Positions 38,119 through 47,652 of a stretch of 64,000 nt of DNA are shown here, one piece after another. The notes below the pieces were generated by a model. It searched no databases and was not told where the DNA came from. It saw only the letters and a program-made list of their open reading frames with translations. The translations under genes and the position numbers were made by a program. Source of the stretch: Maribacter algicola. Its GTDB lineage: Bacteria > Bacteroidota > Bacteroidia > Flavobacteriales > Flavobacteriaceae. Each line of letters opens with the position of its first letter. The first letter of the stretch is position 1. The stretch is from the NCBI RefSeq assembly GCF_003933245.1, contig NZ_QUSX01000001.1, positions 186,001 to 250,000 on the forward strand, read 5' to 3'.

Positions 38119-38907
38119 CTACAAAGCCTTGTGTCCCTCGCTCGATGCCTTAAATTGCTCGTAAGTTTCCACAACTTTCGCATCAAACTTTTTAGGATCC
38201 ATAAAATTCATCTCATTATCCTTTATGCGCTCATCCCCACCAAAAATTACTTGTAGTTCCTTTTTGAGCATGGCCTCAATGGATTTTTTGGCCACAAGCT
38301 GCGGGGAATCCATTTCCCTTCCCTCGAATTTCTGCATCATATCAGTGGCTGTGGCCGTGGGAAAGGAACAGGTAACGGAAACGTTAAATGGGGCAAGCTC
38401 CCTTCTCATAGAGTCCGAAAACTGTTTTATGGCCGCCTTGGTACTACCGTAAACCGAGTAAAATGGCATGCCAATCAAGCCGAGTCCAGATGAAATATTG
38501 AGTATGGTACCATCCTCGGATGACTTTAATAAAGGTACGCAGTATTTCGTCAATAACAATATTGCGGTAAGGTTGACGGCTACTTGGTCGTAAATTTCTT
38601 CATCCGGCAATTCCTCCAGAGGTCCCGCCGAAACGATACCTGCATTGTTGATCAATATATCCAAATACCCCCATTTATCCTCGATACGTGCTGCGGCTTC
38701 TCTAAGAATGTCGATATTGGCAACATCACCCGCAATTCGGAGAAACTTTACTTCAGGGTTTGCCTCGGATATTTCCTTAAGACCTTTTTTATCCCTGGCA
38801 ATAATGGCAATATGGGTTACGCCACCATCAATAAGTTCCTGTACCATACATCTACCTATACCCCTTGTACCACCCGTAATGAGTACCCTCTTTCCTTTTA
38901 ATTGCAT
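38119..38907 (-). CDS. Short-chain dehydrogenase/reductase
   Basis: 262 residues of the classical SDR fold. Visible are the NAD(P) loop TGGTRGIG at 12-19, LINNAG near 86, the catalytic Ser in LNISSGLGL near 137 and YSVYGSTKAA (Tyr, Lys) near 150-155. It reduces or oxidises an alcohol/ketone; the substrate is unknown. It converges on the glucokinase gene with 25 bases between the stops. Confidence 0.9.
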   Translation of the reverse strand: MQLKGKRVLITGGTRGIGRCMVQELIDGGVTHIAIIARDKKGLKEISEANPEVKFLRIAGDVANIDILREAAARIEDKWGYLDILINNAGIVSAGPLEELPDEEIYDQVAVNLTAILLLTKYCVPLLKSSEDGTILNISSGLGLIGMPFYSVYGSTKAAIKQFSDSMRRELAPFNVSVTCSFPTATATDMMQKFEGREMDSPQLVAKKSIEAMLKKELQVIFGGDERIKDNEMNFMDPKKFDAKVVETYEQFKASSEGHKAL

Positions 38908-39154
38908 GTTGATCCTTTATGAGTTTTATTTGTTAGTTTGAGCCAAATATGGTCGTCAAATTAGAAAAAAAAACTTGGTGGGCTTAAAGAAACTTAGGCT
39001 TAAGTAAATTATTACGAAAACGTTATTTATTGATTGGTTTGGATTATGGAATACGAAAAAAACTATTAAAAAATTACCAGTTTGGCAAACGCAGTTTCGC
39101 CTAAAAATCGACTTTTTAAGATATTAACCTGGGGATTTCCCAAAACGTACAAGA

Positions 39155-39183
39155 AATAAAAAGGCCCTGAAAAATCAGGGCCC
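39155..39183 (-). terminator. Intrinsic terminator of typA
   Basis: GGCCCTGA (39163-39170) pairs with TCAGGGCC (39175-39182) around AAAA; the minus strand then reads TTTTTATTTCTT. It starts 5 bases after the typA stop. Confidence 0.85.
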
Positions 39184-39187
39184 GGTT

Positions 39188-40987
39188 TTATGCTATCTTG
39201 TTACGCTTTCGGTCGTTTTCCGTAAGGTAAATCTTCCGCAGCCTTAGATGCTTTGGGGTTACCTCAACGTACTCGTCCTTTTGAATGTATTCCAAGGCTT
39301 CCTCCAAAGAGAATTTAATGGCCGGAACTATCCTGGCCTTATCATCGGCCCCTGAAGAACGTACGTTTGATAGTTTCTTGGTTTTGGTGATATTTACTGT
39401 CATATCGTCCCCACGGGAGTTTTCACCAATAACCTGTCCTTCATAGATATCCTCACCCGGATCCACAAAAAACTTACCACGTTCCTGTAATTTATCAATG
39501 GAATATGGAATTGCCTTACCGGTCTCCATAGAAACCAAGGAGCCATTTTGACGTTGTGGAATATCGCCTTTCATTGGTTGGTATTCCAAGAATCGATGTG
39601 CCATGATCGCTTCTCCGGCAGTTGCCGTAAGCAATTGATTTCTTAATCCGATGATGCCCCTGGACGGGATTTGAAACTCACAAATCATTCGGTCGCCTTT
39701 GGCCTCCATACTGGTCATTTCGCCTTTTCGGATAGAAACCATTTCCACTGCCCTTCCAGAAACTTCCTCTGGCAAATCTATGGTCAAATGCTCGATGGGC
39801 TCACATTTTACCCCATCTATTTCCTTTATAATTACTTGAGGCTGTCCTATTTGTATCTCGTAGCCTTCCCTTCTCATGGTCTCGATCAAAACCGATAAGT
39901 GAAGTACACCACGGCCAAATACCAAAAATTTATCGGCACTATCGGTCTCATTTACCCTAAGTGCCAAGTTTTTCTCCAATTCACGCTCCAAACGTTCCTT
40001 GATATGTCTGGATGTCACAAACTTACCATCCTTTCCAAAAAACGGGCTATCGTTAATTGTAAACAACATACTCATCGTAGGCTCGTCAATAGCGATGGTC
40101 TTCATTCCTTCCGGATTCTCAAAATCAGCCACGGTATCCCCTATTTCAAAACCTTCCACACCCACCAAGGCGCAAATGTCACCAGCTTCAACGGAAGTGA
40201 CCTTTTTACGACCCAAACCTTCAAAGGTAAAAAGCTCCTTTATTCTGGACTTTACTATGTTACCATTTCTCTTGACCAAAGAAATGGGTTGGCCTTCGCT
40301 TAGAGTTCCACGCTGTAATCTACCTATGGCGATTCTACCCGTAAAGGAGGAGAAATCCAAGGACGTAATCAACATCTGGGTATTTCCTTCCTTGGGTTCG
40401 AACAAAGGAATATGTTCAATGACCATATCCAATAGAGGCTCTATATTGTCCGTTTGATGCTTCCAATCATAGCTCATCCAATTGTGCTTGGCCGAACCGT
40501 AAACAGTAGGGAAATCCAACTGCCATTCCTCAGCTCCCAATTCGTACATCAAATCAAAGACCTTTTCATGTACCTCTTCCGGTGTACAGTTTTCCTTATC
40601 CACCTTATTGATGACCACACATGGCTTTAGACCAAGATTTATGGCCTTTTGAAGTACAAAGCGGGTCTGAGGCATGGGGCCCTCGAAAGCATCGACCAAT
40701 AACAAGACGCCATCAGCCATGTTCAATACCCGTTCTACCTCACCACCAAAATCCGCGTGACCCGGAGTATCGATAATATTTATTTTCGTGTCCTTGTAAA
40801 CCACAGAAACGTTTTTGGAAGTAATCGTAATACCCCGTTCACGTTCCAAATCGTTATTATCCAGGATCAAATCCCCGGTATTTTCATTTTCACGGAACAA
40901 ACTGCAATGATACATGATTTTGTCTACCAAGGTAGTTTTACCATGGTCAACGTGTGCGATGATCGCAATATTTTTTGTGTTGGACAT
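39188..40987 (-). CDS. typA: Ribosome-associated translational GTPase TypA/BipA
   Basis: 599 residues of the elongation-factor GTPase family. Visible are G1 AHVDHGKTTL at 11-20, G2 RGITITSK, G3 DTPGHADFGG and G4 NKVDKENC; domains II and III and the TypA-specific C-terminus (NITKTKKLSNVRSSGADD, VEVTPKHLRLRK) follow. It helps ribosome assembly and stress adaptation, especially at low temperature. The gene is monocistronic with its own terminator and a candidate -7 element just upstream. Confidence 0.96.
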   Translation of the reverse strand: MSNTKNIAIIAHVDHGKTTLVDKIMYHCSLFRENENTGDLILDNNDLERERGITITSKNVSVVYKDTKINIIDTPGHADFGGEVERVLNMADGVLLLVDAFEGPMPQTRFVLQKAINLGLKPCVVINKVDKENCTPEEVHEKVFDLMYELGAEEWQLDFPTVYGSAKHNWMSYDWKHQTDNIEPLLDMVIEHIPLFEPKEGNTQMLITSLDFSSFTGRIAIGRLQRGTLSEGQPISLVKRNGNIVKSRIKELFTFEGLGRKKVTSVEAGDICALVGVEGFEIGDTVADFENPEGMKTIAIDEPTMSMLFTINDSPFFGKDGKFVTSRHIKERLERELEKNLALRVNETDSADKFLVFGRGVLHLSVLIETMRREGYEIQIGQPQVIIKEIDGVKCEPIEHLTIDLPEEVSGRAVEMVSIRKGEMTSMEAKGDRMICEFQIPSRGIIGLRNQLLTATAGEAIMAHRFLEYQPMKGDIPQRQNGSLVSMETGKAIPYSIDKLQERGKFFVDPGEDIYEGQVIGENSRGDDMTVNITKTKKLSNVRSSGADDKARIVPAIKFSLEEALEYIQKDEYVEVTPKHLRLRKIYLTENDRKRNKIA

Positions 40988-41007
40988 AAAGCCTTATTTT
41001 AAGCGCG

Positions 41008-41042
41008 CAAAGATAGTCTTAATTTCTTTAGATCTAGCCAAA
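41008..41042 (-). promoter_or_regulatory. Candidate typA promoter
   Basis: On the minus strand a TTTG (41039-41042) is followed after 23 bases by TATCTTTG (41008-41015), an exact TAnnTTTG match, 21 bases before the ATG. The spacing is slightly longer than the usual 19-21. Confidence 0.45.
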
Positions 41043-41077
41043 CAAATGTTATTTTTATCTTATTGATTTTGAAGGGA

Positions 41078-41623
41078 TTATTTTGATTTTCTTATCCCCA
41101 ATACCCACCTTACATTGGCAGACAACAACAAATCAATACCATTATTAAATTCATCAATGAAGTTGGCAGGACCCGCTTCCAAACGGAATTGTAATCCACC
41201 GAGGTAATTTCTTTGAATTCAATAAACAGCACCCAAGGCCAAAGTATATCTAGAAACATAATCCAAATCGCCAATTAGCGCATTTCCACCTTGGATCGCT
41301 ACGGTTGGGGCGGTTTAGTTACCTGTATTGCCAGAAATTCGCTTTCCCTTTCGTATTCTCCGATCAAAATTGTAATAATCCCGATACTGGATTCTTCCAA
41401 TAGGATAAATCGCGAATCCGTCGTCAAAGAAATCAGATTCTTGATCGGCAAAACCCATGGTAGCCTCAGCAGTCAGTGTTGAACTTTTCTAAATCCCAAA
41501 TTCATAAACAACACCGGGCAATAAGGTATTTATGGTTATTTAATGGTTCTCAACATCCTTTCGTAGCTGTGGATTCGAAGTTAAAGAACTAAGCAAAAAA
41601 GTAATGATGATAACGGTTCTAAT
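41078..41623 (-). pseudogene. Decayed paralogue of the neighbouring outer-membrane beta-barrel gene
   Basis: On the minus strand a frame of 182 codons runs from 41623 to the stop at 41078-41080. It starts at ATT where ATG is expected and then reads a signal-like RTVIIITFLLSSLTSNPQ. It is interrupted by four in-frame stops, at 41540-41542 (TAA), 41489-41491 (TAG), 41315-41317 (TAA) and 41219-41221 (TGA), with no frameshift. The residues between the stops align with the intact protein at 41680-42261: YYNFDRRIRKGKRISGNTGN matches YYHNFRSRTNKGKNVSGNSG, and GAVY-stop-IQRNYLGGLQF matches GMVYGIQRTYEKGFNF, where the TGA replaces a GGA-type Gly codon. Confidence 0.85.
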
Positions 41624-41679
41624 AATTGTGATTGGTTAAAATTAATCATCTTTAGTCATCAATTATTGTGCTAAAAGTA

Positions 41680-42261
41680 TCAATCGAAAGTCGGTTTTCT
41701 AGATTTTCGTTTGGTAGCCACCCAACCGAAGGTAAAACCAATTAAAGGGCCATATCCACTTTGAATGCCGTCACCTTGGTAATAACCCATGCCTAACTCT
41801 GCATTAAAATTAAAGCCTTTTTCATAGGTACGCTGGATACCATAGACCATTCCATAGAAACCCACATTAAAATCGTCAGGTCCAATTATATTGGTTGTCA
41901 ATCTAGCTTGAGAGAAAAAGATAGCTTGAGCTGCCGCGATATAATTACCAGAATTACCAGATACATTTTTACCTTTATTGGTCCTACTTCGAAAATTATG
42001 ATAGTACCGATAACGATTGTTCATAGCTAAACCAAACACATAGCCTGGTTCATAGGCTGCCATACCTAAGCCCAAGGCAGTAGAAATACTTTGATTTCTA
42101 AACAATCCCAATTCATAGGATATTCCTGGAGATAGTAAATCCAACTTAAATTGGTGACGTTCCAGATTGACGATTCCAAACCCCTTCTCTGCAACCCCAT
42201 TACTTTGAGATTGTACCCTTAAGCCCACCAAAACTAGCAGTATAAAAAAAAATTTGTTCAT
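41680..42261 (-). CDS. Outer-membrane beta-barrel protein, hypothetical
   Basis: 193 residues with a signal peptide (MNKFFFILLVLVGLRVQSQS). The mature protein alternates short polar and hydrophobic strands (LSPGISYELGLF, GYVFGLAMNNRYRYY, FNVGFYGMVYGIQRTY, FGYGPLIGFTFGW-like) typical of a small barrel. The family is not recognised. It sits directly upstream of a decayed copy of itself, so a tandem duplication occurred and one copy has decayed. Confidence 0.75.
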   Translation of the reverse strand: MNKFFFILLVLVGLRVQSQSNGVAEKGFGIVNLERHQFKLDLLSPGISYELGLFRNQSISTALGLGMAAYEPGYVFGLAMNNRYRYYHNFRSRTNKGKNVSGNSGNYIAAAQAIFFSQARLTTNIIGPDDFNVGFYGMVYGIQRTYEKGFNFNAELGMGYYQGDGIQSGYGPLIGFTFGWVATKRKSRKPTFD

Positions 42262-42337
42262 GTTGAATAATGGTTGTTACACTTAAATCTAAAAACAATA
42301 CCATTGAATAACACTATCTTTATGAAAAATTTATAAG

Positions 42338-43156
42338 ATGGATTTGACCAAGATTCCCCAAATAAAACATACTGATAGTGGTAATTTCTTTTTGCTCTCA
42401 GGCCCATGTGCCATTGAAGGGGAAGATATGGCGCTGCGAATTGCTGAGCATATTGTTTCGCTTTCAGAGCAATTGAAAATACCCTATGTTTTCAAGGGAA
42501 GTTTTAAAAAAGCAAATCGAAGTAGATTGGATTCCTTTACTGGTATTGGAGATGAGAAGGCACTCAAGATTTTGCGTAAAGTATCGGAAACTTTTAAAAT
42601 CCCTACCATTACTGACATTCACACGGAACAGGACGCGACTATGGCTGCAGAATATGTGGATGTTTTGCAAATTCCCGCCTTTTTGGCAAGACAGACCGAT
42701 TTGGTCGTAGCAGCAGCTGAAACCGGTAAGACAGTAAATATAAAAAAGGGGCAATTCATGAGTCCGGAAAGTATGAAACATGCTGTTAATAAAGTGACGG
42801 AAACAGGTAACGAGCAAGCCATTATAACAGATCGTGGAACTATGTTCGGGTATCAGGATATGATCGTGGATTTTAGGGGTATTCCCACCATGAAACAGTA
42901 TGCGCCTGTTGTATTGGACGTTACCCATTCGCTTCAACAGCCCAACCAATCTTCTGGAGTTACGGGCGGCAGGCCGGCCCTAATAGGTACCATGGCACGT
43001 GCAGGTATCGCGGCAGGGGTTGACGGACTTTTTATTGAAACACATTTTGATACCGCAAATGCCAAAAGTGACGGTGCCAATATGCTCGAATTAAGTTTAA
43101 TGGAAAAATTATTGACGGATTTAGTTGCACTAAGAACAGTGGTGAATCAATTTTAA
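42338..43156 (+). CDS. kdsA: 3-deoxy-8-phosphooctulonate synthase
   Basis: 272 residues, the usual KDO8P synthase length. It condenses phosphoenolpyruvate and arabinose 5-phosphate in the pathway to the KDO sugar of lipopolysaccharide. Visible motifs are SGPCAIEGEDMAL near 22, FKGSFKKANRSR near 53-64, FTGIGDEKAL, TDIHTEQD near 92, IPAFLARQTDL, INIKKGQF-type and DVTHSLQQPN near 198. The stop codon overlaps the stop of the convergent DUF1801 gene. Confidence 0.97.
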   Translation: MDLTKIPQIKHTDSGNFFLLSGPCAIEGEDMALRIAEHIVSLSEQLKIPYVFKGSFKKANRSRLDSFTGIGDEKALKILRKVSETFKIPTITDIHTEQDATMAAEYVDVLQIPAFLARQTDLVVAAAETGKTVNIKKGQFMSPESMKHAVNKVTETGNEQAIITDRGTMFGYQDMIVDFRGIPTMKQYAPVVLDVTHSLQQPNQSSGVTGGRPALIGTMARAGIAAGVDGLFIETHFDTANAKSDGANMLELSLMEKLLTDLVALRTVVNQF

Positions 43157-43533
43157 GATAAGTCCTCCCTTTTATAAAAGCCCTTGCTTTTAAGGGATTC
43201 GGCCTCCAGAAGTACCTCCATAAGGACGGTGTCATCAACTTCTTCCAGAGTTGTATACCGAAGGGATTTGACCACTTTTCGCTTTTCCGAAACCATCCTG
43301 TCCAAATGCTTCGTTAAGTGGGCAGAGTTCCAGAACCCTACATCGACAAAACCCTTTTTCTGGGAAACGTTCAAATAGCACAATGGCGTTTTGTCTATAT
43401 AAAAACAGGAAATTTTCCACTTATACTTCATGGTGGCATTAGGAATGGTATGTTCTACAACATTTTTAACATGTAATAAAATGCTGCGAAATGGCTCAGG
43501 CTGGTTTAGAATATAGTTTTCGGCTGGGTTCAT
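43153..43533 (-). CDS. DUF1801 family protein
   Basis: 126 residues starting MNPAENYILNQPEPFRSIL; the 13 residues upstream in the longer frame are left out because this Met opens the family N-terminus. Typical features are NVVEHTIPNATMKYKW, FYIDKTPLCYLNVSQKKGFV and KVVKSLRYTTLEEVDD. DUF1801 proteins are small YdhG/YjbR-like domains of unknown function. The two convergent genes share the bases TTAA at their stops. Confidence 0.85.
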   Translation of the reverse strand: MNPAENYILNQPEPFRSILLHVKNVVEHTIPNATMKYKWKISCFYIDKTPLCYLNVSQKKGFVDVGFWNSAHLTKHLDRMVSEKRKVVKSLRYTTLEEVDDTVLMEVLLEAESLKSKGFYKREDLS

Positions 43534-43977
43534 ATCAAGCTCAAGGTATAAAGTATTTTTAAAAAATATCAATCCCTGATTTCCAAGTTACAAAATAGCA
43601 CTTAGATAAATATCTAATCTGAACTATCAATTTTAAAAAGTAAAAAGCAATACAGAAATGGTAATATAGGTGATATTGAATTCTGAGAAAGTTCAAAAAG
43701 AAATTCAGCAAAAGTCCTTAAAATATAATTGTAACGTTTAAATGGCAAACGGTCAATATTTAACTTTTATAACAATTGCACTAAATCCTTGTAATATTAC
43801 CGATATGACCACTCTGTATTCAAGGTTCATCCGTAGATTTCCATTTTTTACCATAAGTTTTAAAATACCAAGACAAACCATAACATTGCTGAAATATTTT
43901 TATAGTTTATGACTTAACAAGTTCGTGCTGTGATTTGTATTTATTAGTATCTTTAAGACTCACTGAAACCAGGTTTT
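43534..43977. other. 444-base AT-rich gap before the serine hydrolase gene
   Basis: I see no gene, repeat or convincing hairpin here. The last part presumably holds the promoter of the serine hydrolase; a near-consensus -7 box TATCTTTA lies about 25 bases before its ATG. Confidence 0.5.
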
Positions 43978-45144
43978 ATGAGGAAAATACTTCCCTTTAT
44001 CATTTTTTCTATCATCTTGTTTTCATGCACCAAAGAGAATACGGACACTCCTTTAGCGACTTTGGAGCCATCCGGAAACTTAGCTCCATCCCCAACAGAT
44101 GAATTAGTCGAGGAGCAAAAGGAGCAACCAACTACGCAGATAACACTTAACGAAATAACTACTGATTTTGAAAGGTTCATGGGCCAAAATAATTTTCGCG
44201 GTGCCCAACTTGCCATTATACGGAATGAAAAATTGGTTTACCTAAACGCTTTTGGGGTTTCTGATGTTGACAAGAAAATTCCAGTTTCAAATTCCACTTT
44301 GTTCCGGGTTGCAAGTATATCCAAACCAATTACCCTTTTGGCAATCTCCAAATTGATTCTTGATGAAAAACTCGATATAAATGAGCGTGTTTTTGGGACC
44401 AATTCAATTTTAGGCACTACCTATGGTAGTCTTCCCTATGAAACAGAGGAATTGCAGATTACTGTAGAACACCTAGTGGAACATACGGCGGGCTTTGCCA
44501 ACGAACCTACGGACATCATGTTCGAGCCCGTTAATTTAAATTTTAATTCTCTAGCAGGTAAAGTATTGGATGAGCGTTCGTTGACTTTCGAGCCTGGCCT
44601 ACGTTTTCAATATTCCAATTTTGGGTATGCACTTTTGGGTAAAATCATTGAAGCAAAAAGTGGCCAAAGCTATAAAGACTACGTGAAAGAGAACATATTG
44701 GAACCCAATTTGATCAATGATGTATATATGGGAAAAAGCACCATTGAAGAAAAACTACCCAATGAAACCATGTACTATTCCACATGGGCTTCTCCATACA
44801 GTATGAATCTTGAACGATTAGATGCTGCCGGTGGATGGATTTCCAATGCAAAATCCTTGGCCCTGCTTGCAGTAAAATCCGATGGCAGATTCAATGTCAA
44901 CAATATTTTGCCTGCAGGAGAGGGCGTAAGTTATCTTTTAAGGAGTAGTTGGACACATAATGGGGCATTACCTGGAACACTGGCAGCTTTGCATGTTGGA
45001 CATCCATTTTCTTATGTTGTACTTGTAAATAGTGGTGAATCGAATTTTGCTATTGTTTTGGATGCAATCCACACATTTATGAACAATATGATCGAGCGTC
45101 AGGATGCTTGGCCAAATACAGATTTGTTCGAGCCAAGTCAATAG
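43978..45144 (+). CDS. Serine hydrolase, beta-lactamase (class C/EstB) family lipoprotein
   Basis: 388 residues. The signal ends in a lipobox (IILFSCTKE, Cys17). The linker to residue ~60 is rich in Thr, Pro and Glu. The catalytic SxxK is Ser113-Ile-Ser-Lys116 in VASISKPITL, Tyr212-Ser-Asn214 is the second motif (FQYSNFGY) and HNGALPG near 326 is the third. It could be an esterase, a D-aminopeptidase or a penicillin-binding-type peptidase in the envelope. The next gene starts 84 bases later on the same strand. Confidence 0.87.
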   Translation: MRKILPFIIFSIILFSCTKENTDTPLATLEPSGNLAPSPTDELVEEQKEQPTTQITLNEITTDFERFMGQNNFRGAQLAIIRNEKLVYLNAFGVSDVDKKIPVSNSTLFRVASISKPITLLAISKLILDEKLDINERVFGTNSILGTTYGSLPYETEELQITVEHLVEHTAGFANEPTDIMFEPVNLNFNSLAGKVLDERSLTFEPGLRFQYSNFGYALLGKIIEAKSGQSYKDYVKENILEPNLINDVYMGKSTIEEKLPNETMYYSTWASPYSMNLERLDAAGGWISNAKSLALLAVKSDGRFNVNNILPAGEGVSYLLRSSWTHNGALPGTLAALHVGHPFSYVVLVNSGESNFAIVLDAIHTFMNNMIERQDAWPNTDLFEPSQ

Positions 45145-45228
45145 CCATTAATAAATTAACTATTTAATAAACCTTTGGACATGATAAGAGTACCCACAAC
45201 AAAACTGAAAGTACTATTTTAGACCATT

Positions 45229-46344
45229 ATGAGAAAAATCTATTACATTCCACTCTTTTTATTTTCTTTTTTGGTTTCGGCCCAAGACCACTCCCATCAA
45301 AGCTCAAGACCCTTGACGTTTCCAGATATTCCGGGCTACAATACCATCAAGACCGATTTACATATACATACCGTATTTTCTGATGGTAATGTTTGGCCGA
45401 ACATCCGGGTGCAGGAAGCCCTTCGGGATAATTTGGATTTGATTTCACTTACGGAACACTTGGAATATCAGCCACATAAGGAAGATATCCCGCATCCGGA
45501 CAGAAACCGTTCGTACGAAATCGCATTGCAGGAAGCTCAGGACCATGACTTGCTAATAGTACATGGCTCAGAGATTACTAGAAGTGCTCCCATGGGCCAC
45601 AACAACGCCGTTTTTATCGAAGATGCCAACCCTATTCTACAGGATAGAGTAGAAGATGCCTTTGCTCAGGCCAACAAACAAGGAGCCTTTGTTTTTTGGA
45701 ACCACCCGGCATGGCATGCACAAAGTCCAAAAGGAACTCCCATTCTGAGCGATTTTCAAAAAAACCTAATCCAAAAAGGCCAATTACATGGCATTGAAGT
45801 CATTAATAGCCTAGACTATGCTGAGGAATCCCTGGCACTGGCCTTGGAATACAACCTTACGATTATGGGTACGAGTGATGTGCACGGACTTATCGATTGG
45901 GACTATACTGAAAAGGGAAACCATCGGCCTATAACCTTGGTTTTTGCAAAGGAAAAAACATTGCCCTCCATTAAGGAAGCCCTTTTTGCAGGCAGGACCG
46001 TGGCGGTTTACAATGAACTTCTAGTAGGAAAGGAGGCCTATCTAGTACCATTGATTCAAAAAAGCATCCAAGTAAATTCGGTAAAATATATCGAGGACAC
46101 CCAAGTATTGGAAGTGGTGCTGGAGAACCTGAGCAGTAGCGACCTTATTTTTGAAAATGCCATGTCATATTCCTTTTACAGCAAACCCGCCATTTTTACC
46201 ATCAGGGCCGGAACATCTGAAACGTTGCGCATCAAAACCTTGGAAAATTTTGGACAGTTACAATTAGAATTGAAGGCTTTGGGTGCCTACGTGGCACCTA
46301 GAACGAATCCCCTTATTTCATGGGACCTCAGAGTAGGCCAATGA
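45229..46344 (+). CDS. Secreted PHP-domain phosphoesterase-like protein
   Basis: 371 residues with a signal peptide (MRKIYYIPLFLFSFLVSAQ). The PHP metal-binding motif HIHTVFSDGN begins at His45 and His47; SLTEHLEYQPH, HGSEITR, WNHPAW near 158 and GTSDVHG near 222 supply the remaining ligands. The PHP domain hydrolyses phosphate esters with two or three metal ions. Its export is notable, because most PHP proteins are cytoplasmic polymerase or histidinol-phosphatase relatives. The 3' end overlaps the convergent histidine kinase gene by 27 bases. Confidence 0.87.
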   Translation: MRKIYYIPLFLFSFLVSAQDHSHQSSRPLTFPDIPGYNTIKTDLHIHTVFSDGNVWPNIRVQEALRDNLDLISLTEHLEYQPHKEDIPHPDRNRSYEIALQEAQDHDLLIVHGSEITRSAPMGHNNAVFIEDANPILQDRVEDAFAQANKQGAFVFWNHPAWHAQSPKGTPILSDFQKNLIQKGQLHGIEVINSLDYAEESLALALEYNLTIMGTSDVHGLIDWDYTEKGNHRPITLVFAKEKTLPSIKEALFAGRTVAVYNELLVGKEAYLVPLIQKSIQVNSVKYIEDTQVLEVVLENLSSSDLIFENAMSYSFYSKPAIFTIRAGTSETLRIKTLENFGQLQLELKALGAYVAPRTNPLISWDLRVGQ

Positions 46345-47652
46345 TTCTTTCTGGGATTTTTTGTTTCCGAAATTAAAGAGCACATCTTCCTTTAAAAAGG
46401 AGAAGTAAAACGTGGTTCCCTTTCCCGCTTCGCTTTCCAACCAGATTTCACCTCCATTTTTAGCCAAAATCTTTTTCACCACGGCCAGTCCAATACCACT
46501 GGAGTCCTTACGTTTGTCCTCCTCCAGTTTTTGGAACAATTTAAAAATACGGTCAAAGTGTTCCTTGGCAATGCCCATACCGTTGTCCTGAACATAAAAT
46601 GTAAAACGGTCCACTTCATCCATGACACCTACATTTATATATGCTATAGGTTTGTCATTATATTTTATGGCATTCTGAATCAAATTTTGATAAACCTGTA
46701 GCATTTGGGTGCGATCTACCAATAGACGAGGCAGCGAACTATCCTTTTCTATAATTACCTTTTCTGAATTATTGGCCCTTATAAGTCCATCTACCACTTC
46801 GTTTAAATCCAAAAGAGCTGTAACTGTCTTTTTTTCAATACCCAAGGAGTATTTAAGAATTCCATCTACAAGCATATCCATCTGGCCCACTTGATCCATT
46901 AACAGTTGTAGGTTGACCTTGCCCTGTTCCAATCTGCCATCATTCATATCTTCCAAAATCCAGGTACCCAAGGAGTGTACGTTGCGCAACGGACTCTTTA
47001 TATCATGGGAGACAACATAGGCAAATTCTTCCAGCTCCCTATTTTTGAGGGATAATTCCCGAGCTCTTCTTTCCAAGGCCTTGGTACGTTGTTTTACCAT
47101 TGTTTCCAAATCCATATTTTGCTTGCGCAATTTATATTTATACCTGATAAAACCGTTCTGGATAAACATTGAAAAAACGAAAATGGTGGCAAGGGATAAT
47201 AGCACGGCCCCTTTATCGGAAAAGGAAACATTGGACACTCCCAATTGTAGGAACAAATGAAGGAAGGAGGAAAAGGTATAAAGTATGATTAATATTCTGT
47301 GGGTCAACAAGAGAATGCCCCCAAAGAGAACCACATAGGTACCCAACAGGTAGGATAGATGAAATTGGTTCAGGGCAGAGGTAATTATCAAGTAATGGGC
47401 AAATATCGTGAGGGCCGCGAATACAATATACCCATAATACTTTCGGCACCAAGAATTTAAGAAAAATGGAGCGAGACCTACTACCATGAAGAAAAGGCTT
47501 AAAACCTCTGGAGCCCAATCCAGTTCTACACGCTCCGTATCAAAATAGCCAATAGCCATACTATAAAGGTAAAGACCTGGTGAAATTAGTAAAAGAACAG
47601 GACGAGAGCTTCTTAACTCAAAATCGTCCATGGCACCAATGATTCGAAACAT
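46318..47652 (-). CDS. Sensor histidine kinase, integral membrane
   Basis: 444 residues from the ATG at 47652, which has GGAAA five bases upstream; a longer frame to 47718 has no clear ribosome site. About seven hydrophobic segments fill the first ~190 residues, followed by a coiled coil (TMVKQRTKALERRARELSLK). Catalytic parts are the H-box HDIKSPLRN, N-box QNAIKYN, G1 DNGMGI, F FKLFQKL and G2 SSGIGLAVV. No response regulator is adjacent, so it is an orphan kinase; the signal is unknown. Confidence 0.87.
   Translation of the reverse strand: MFRIIGAMDDFELRSSRPVLLLISPGLYLYSMAIGYFDTERVELDWAPEVLSLFFMVVGLAPFFLNSWCRKYYGYIVFAALTIFAHYLIITSALNQFHLSYLLGTYVVLFGGILLLTHRILIILYTFSSFLHLFLQLGVSNVSFSDKGAVLLSLATIFVFSMFIQNGFIRYKYKLRKQNMDLETMVKQRTKALERRARELSLKNRELEEFAYVVSHDIKSPLRNVHSLGTWILEDMNDGRLEQGKVNLQLLMDQVGQMDMLVDGILKYSLGIEKKTVTALLDLNEVVDGLIRANNSEKVIIEKDSSLPRLLVDRTQMLQVYQNLIQNAIKYNDKPIAYINVGVMDEVDRFTFYVQDNGMGIAKEHFDRIFKLFQKLEEDKRKDSSGIGLAVVKKILAKNGGEIWLESEAGKGTTFYFSFLKEDVLFNFGNKKSQKESLAYSEVP

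Noticed and set aside
41078..41623. Stop-codon recoding instead of a pseudogene
   Set aside because: The four stops use all three codons and the start codon is also lost, which is typical of decay. No recoding signal is visible, and no other gene in the window shows internal stops.
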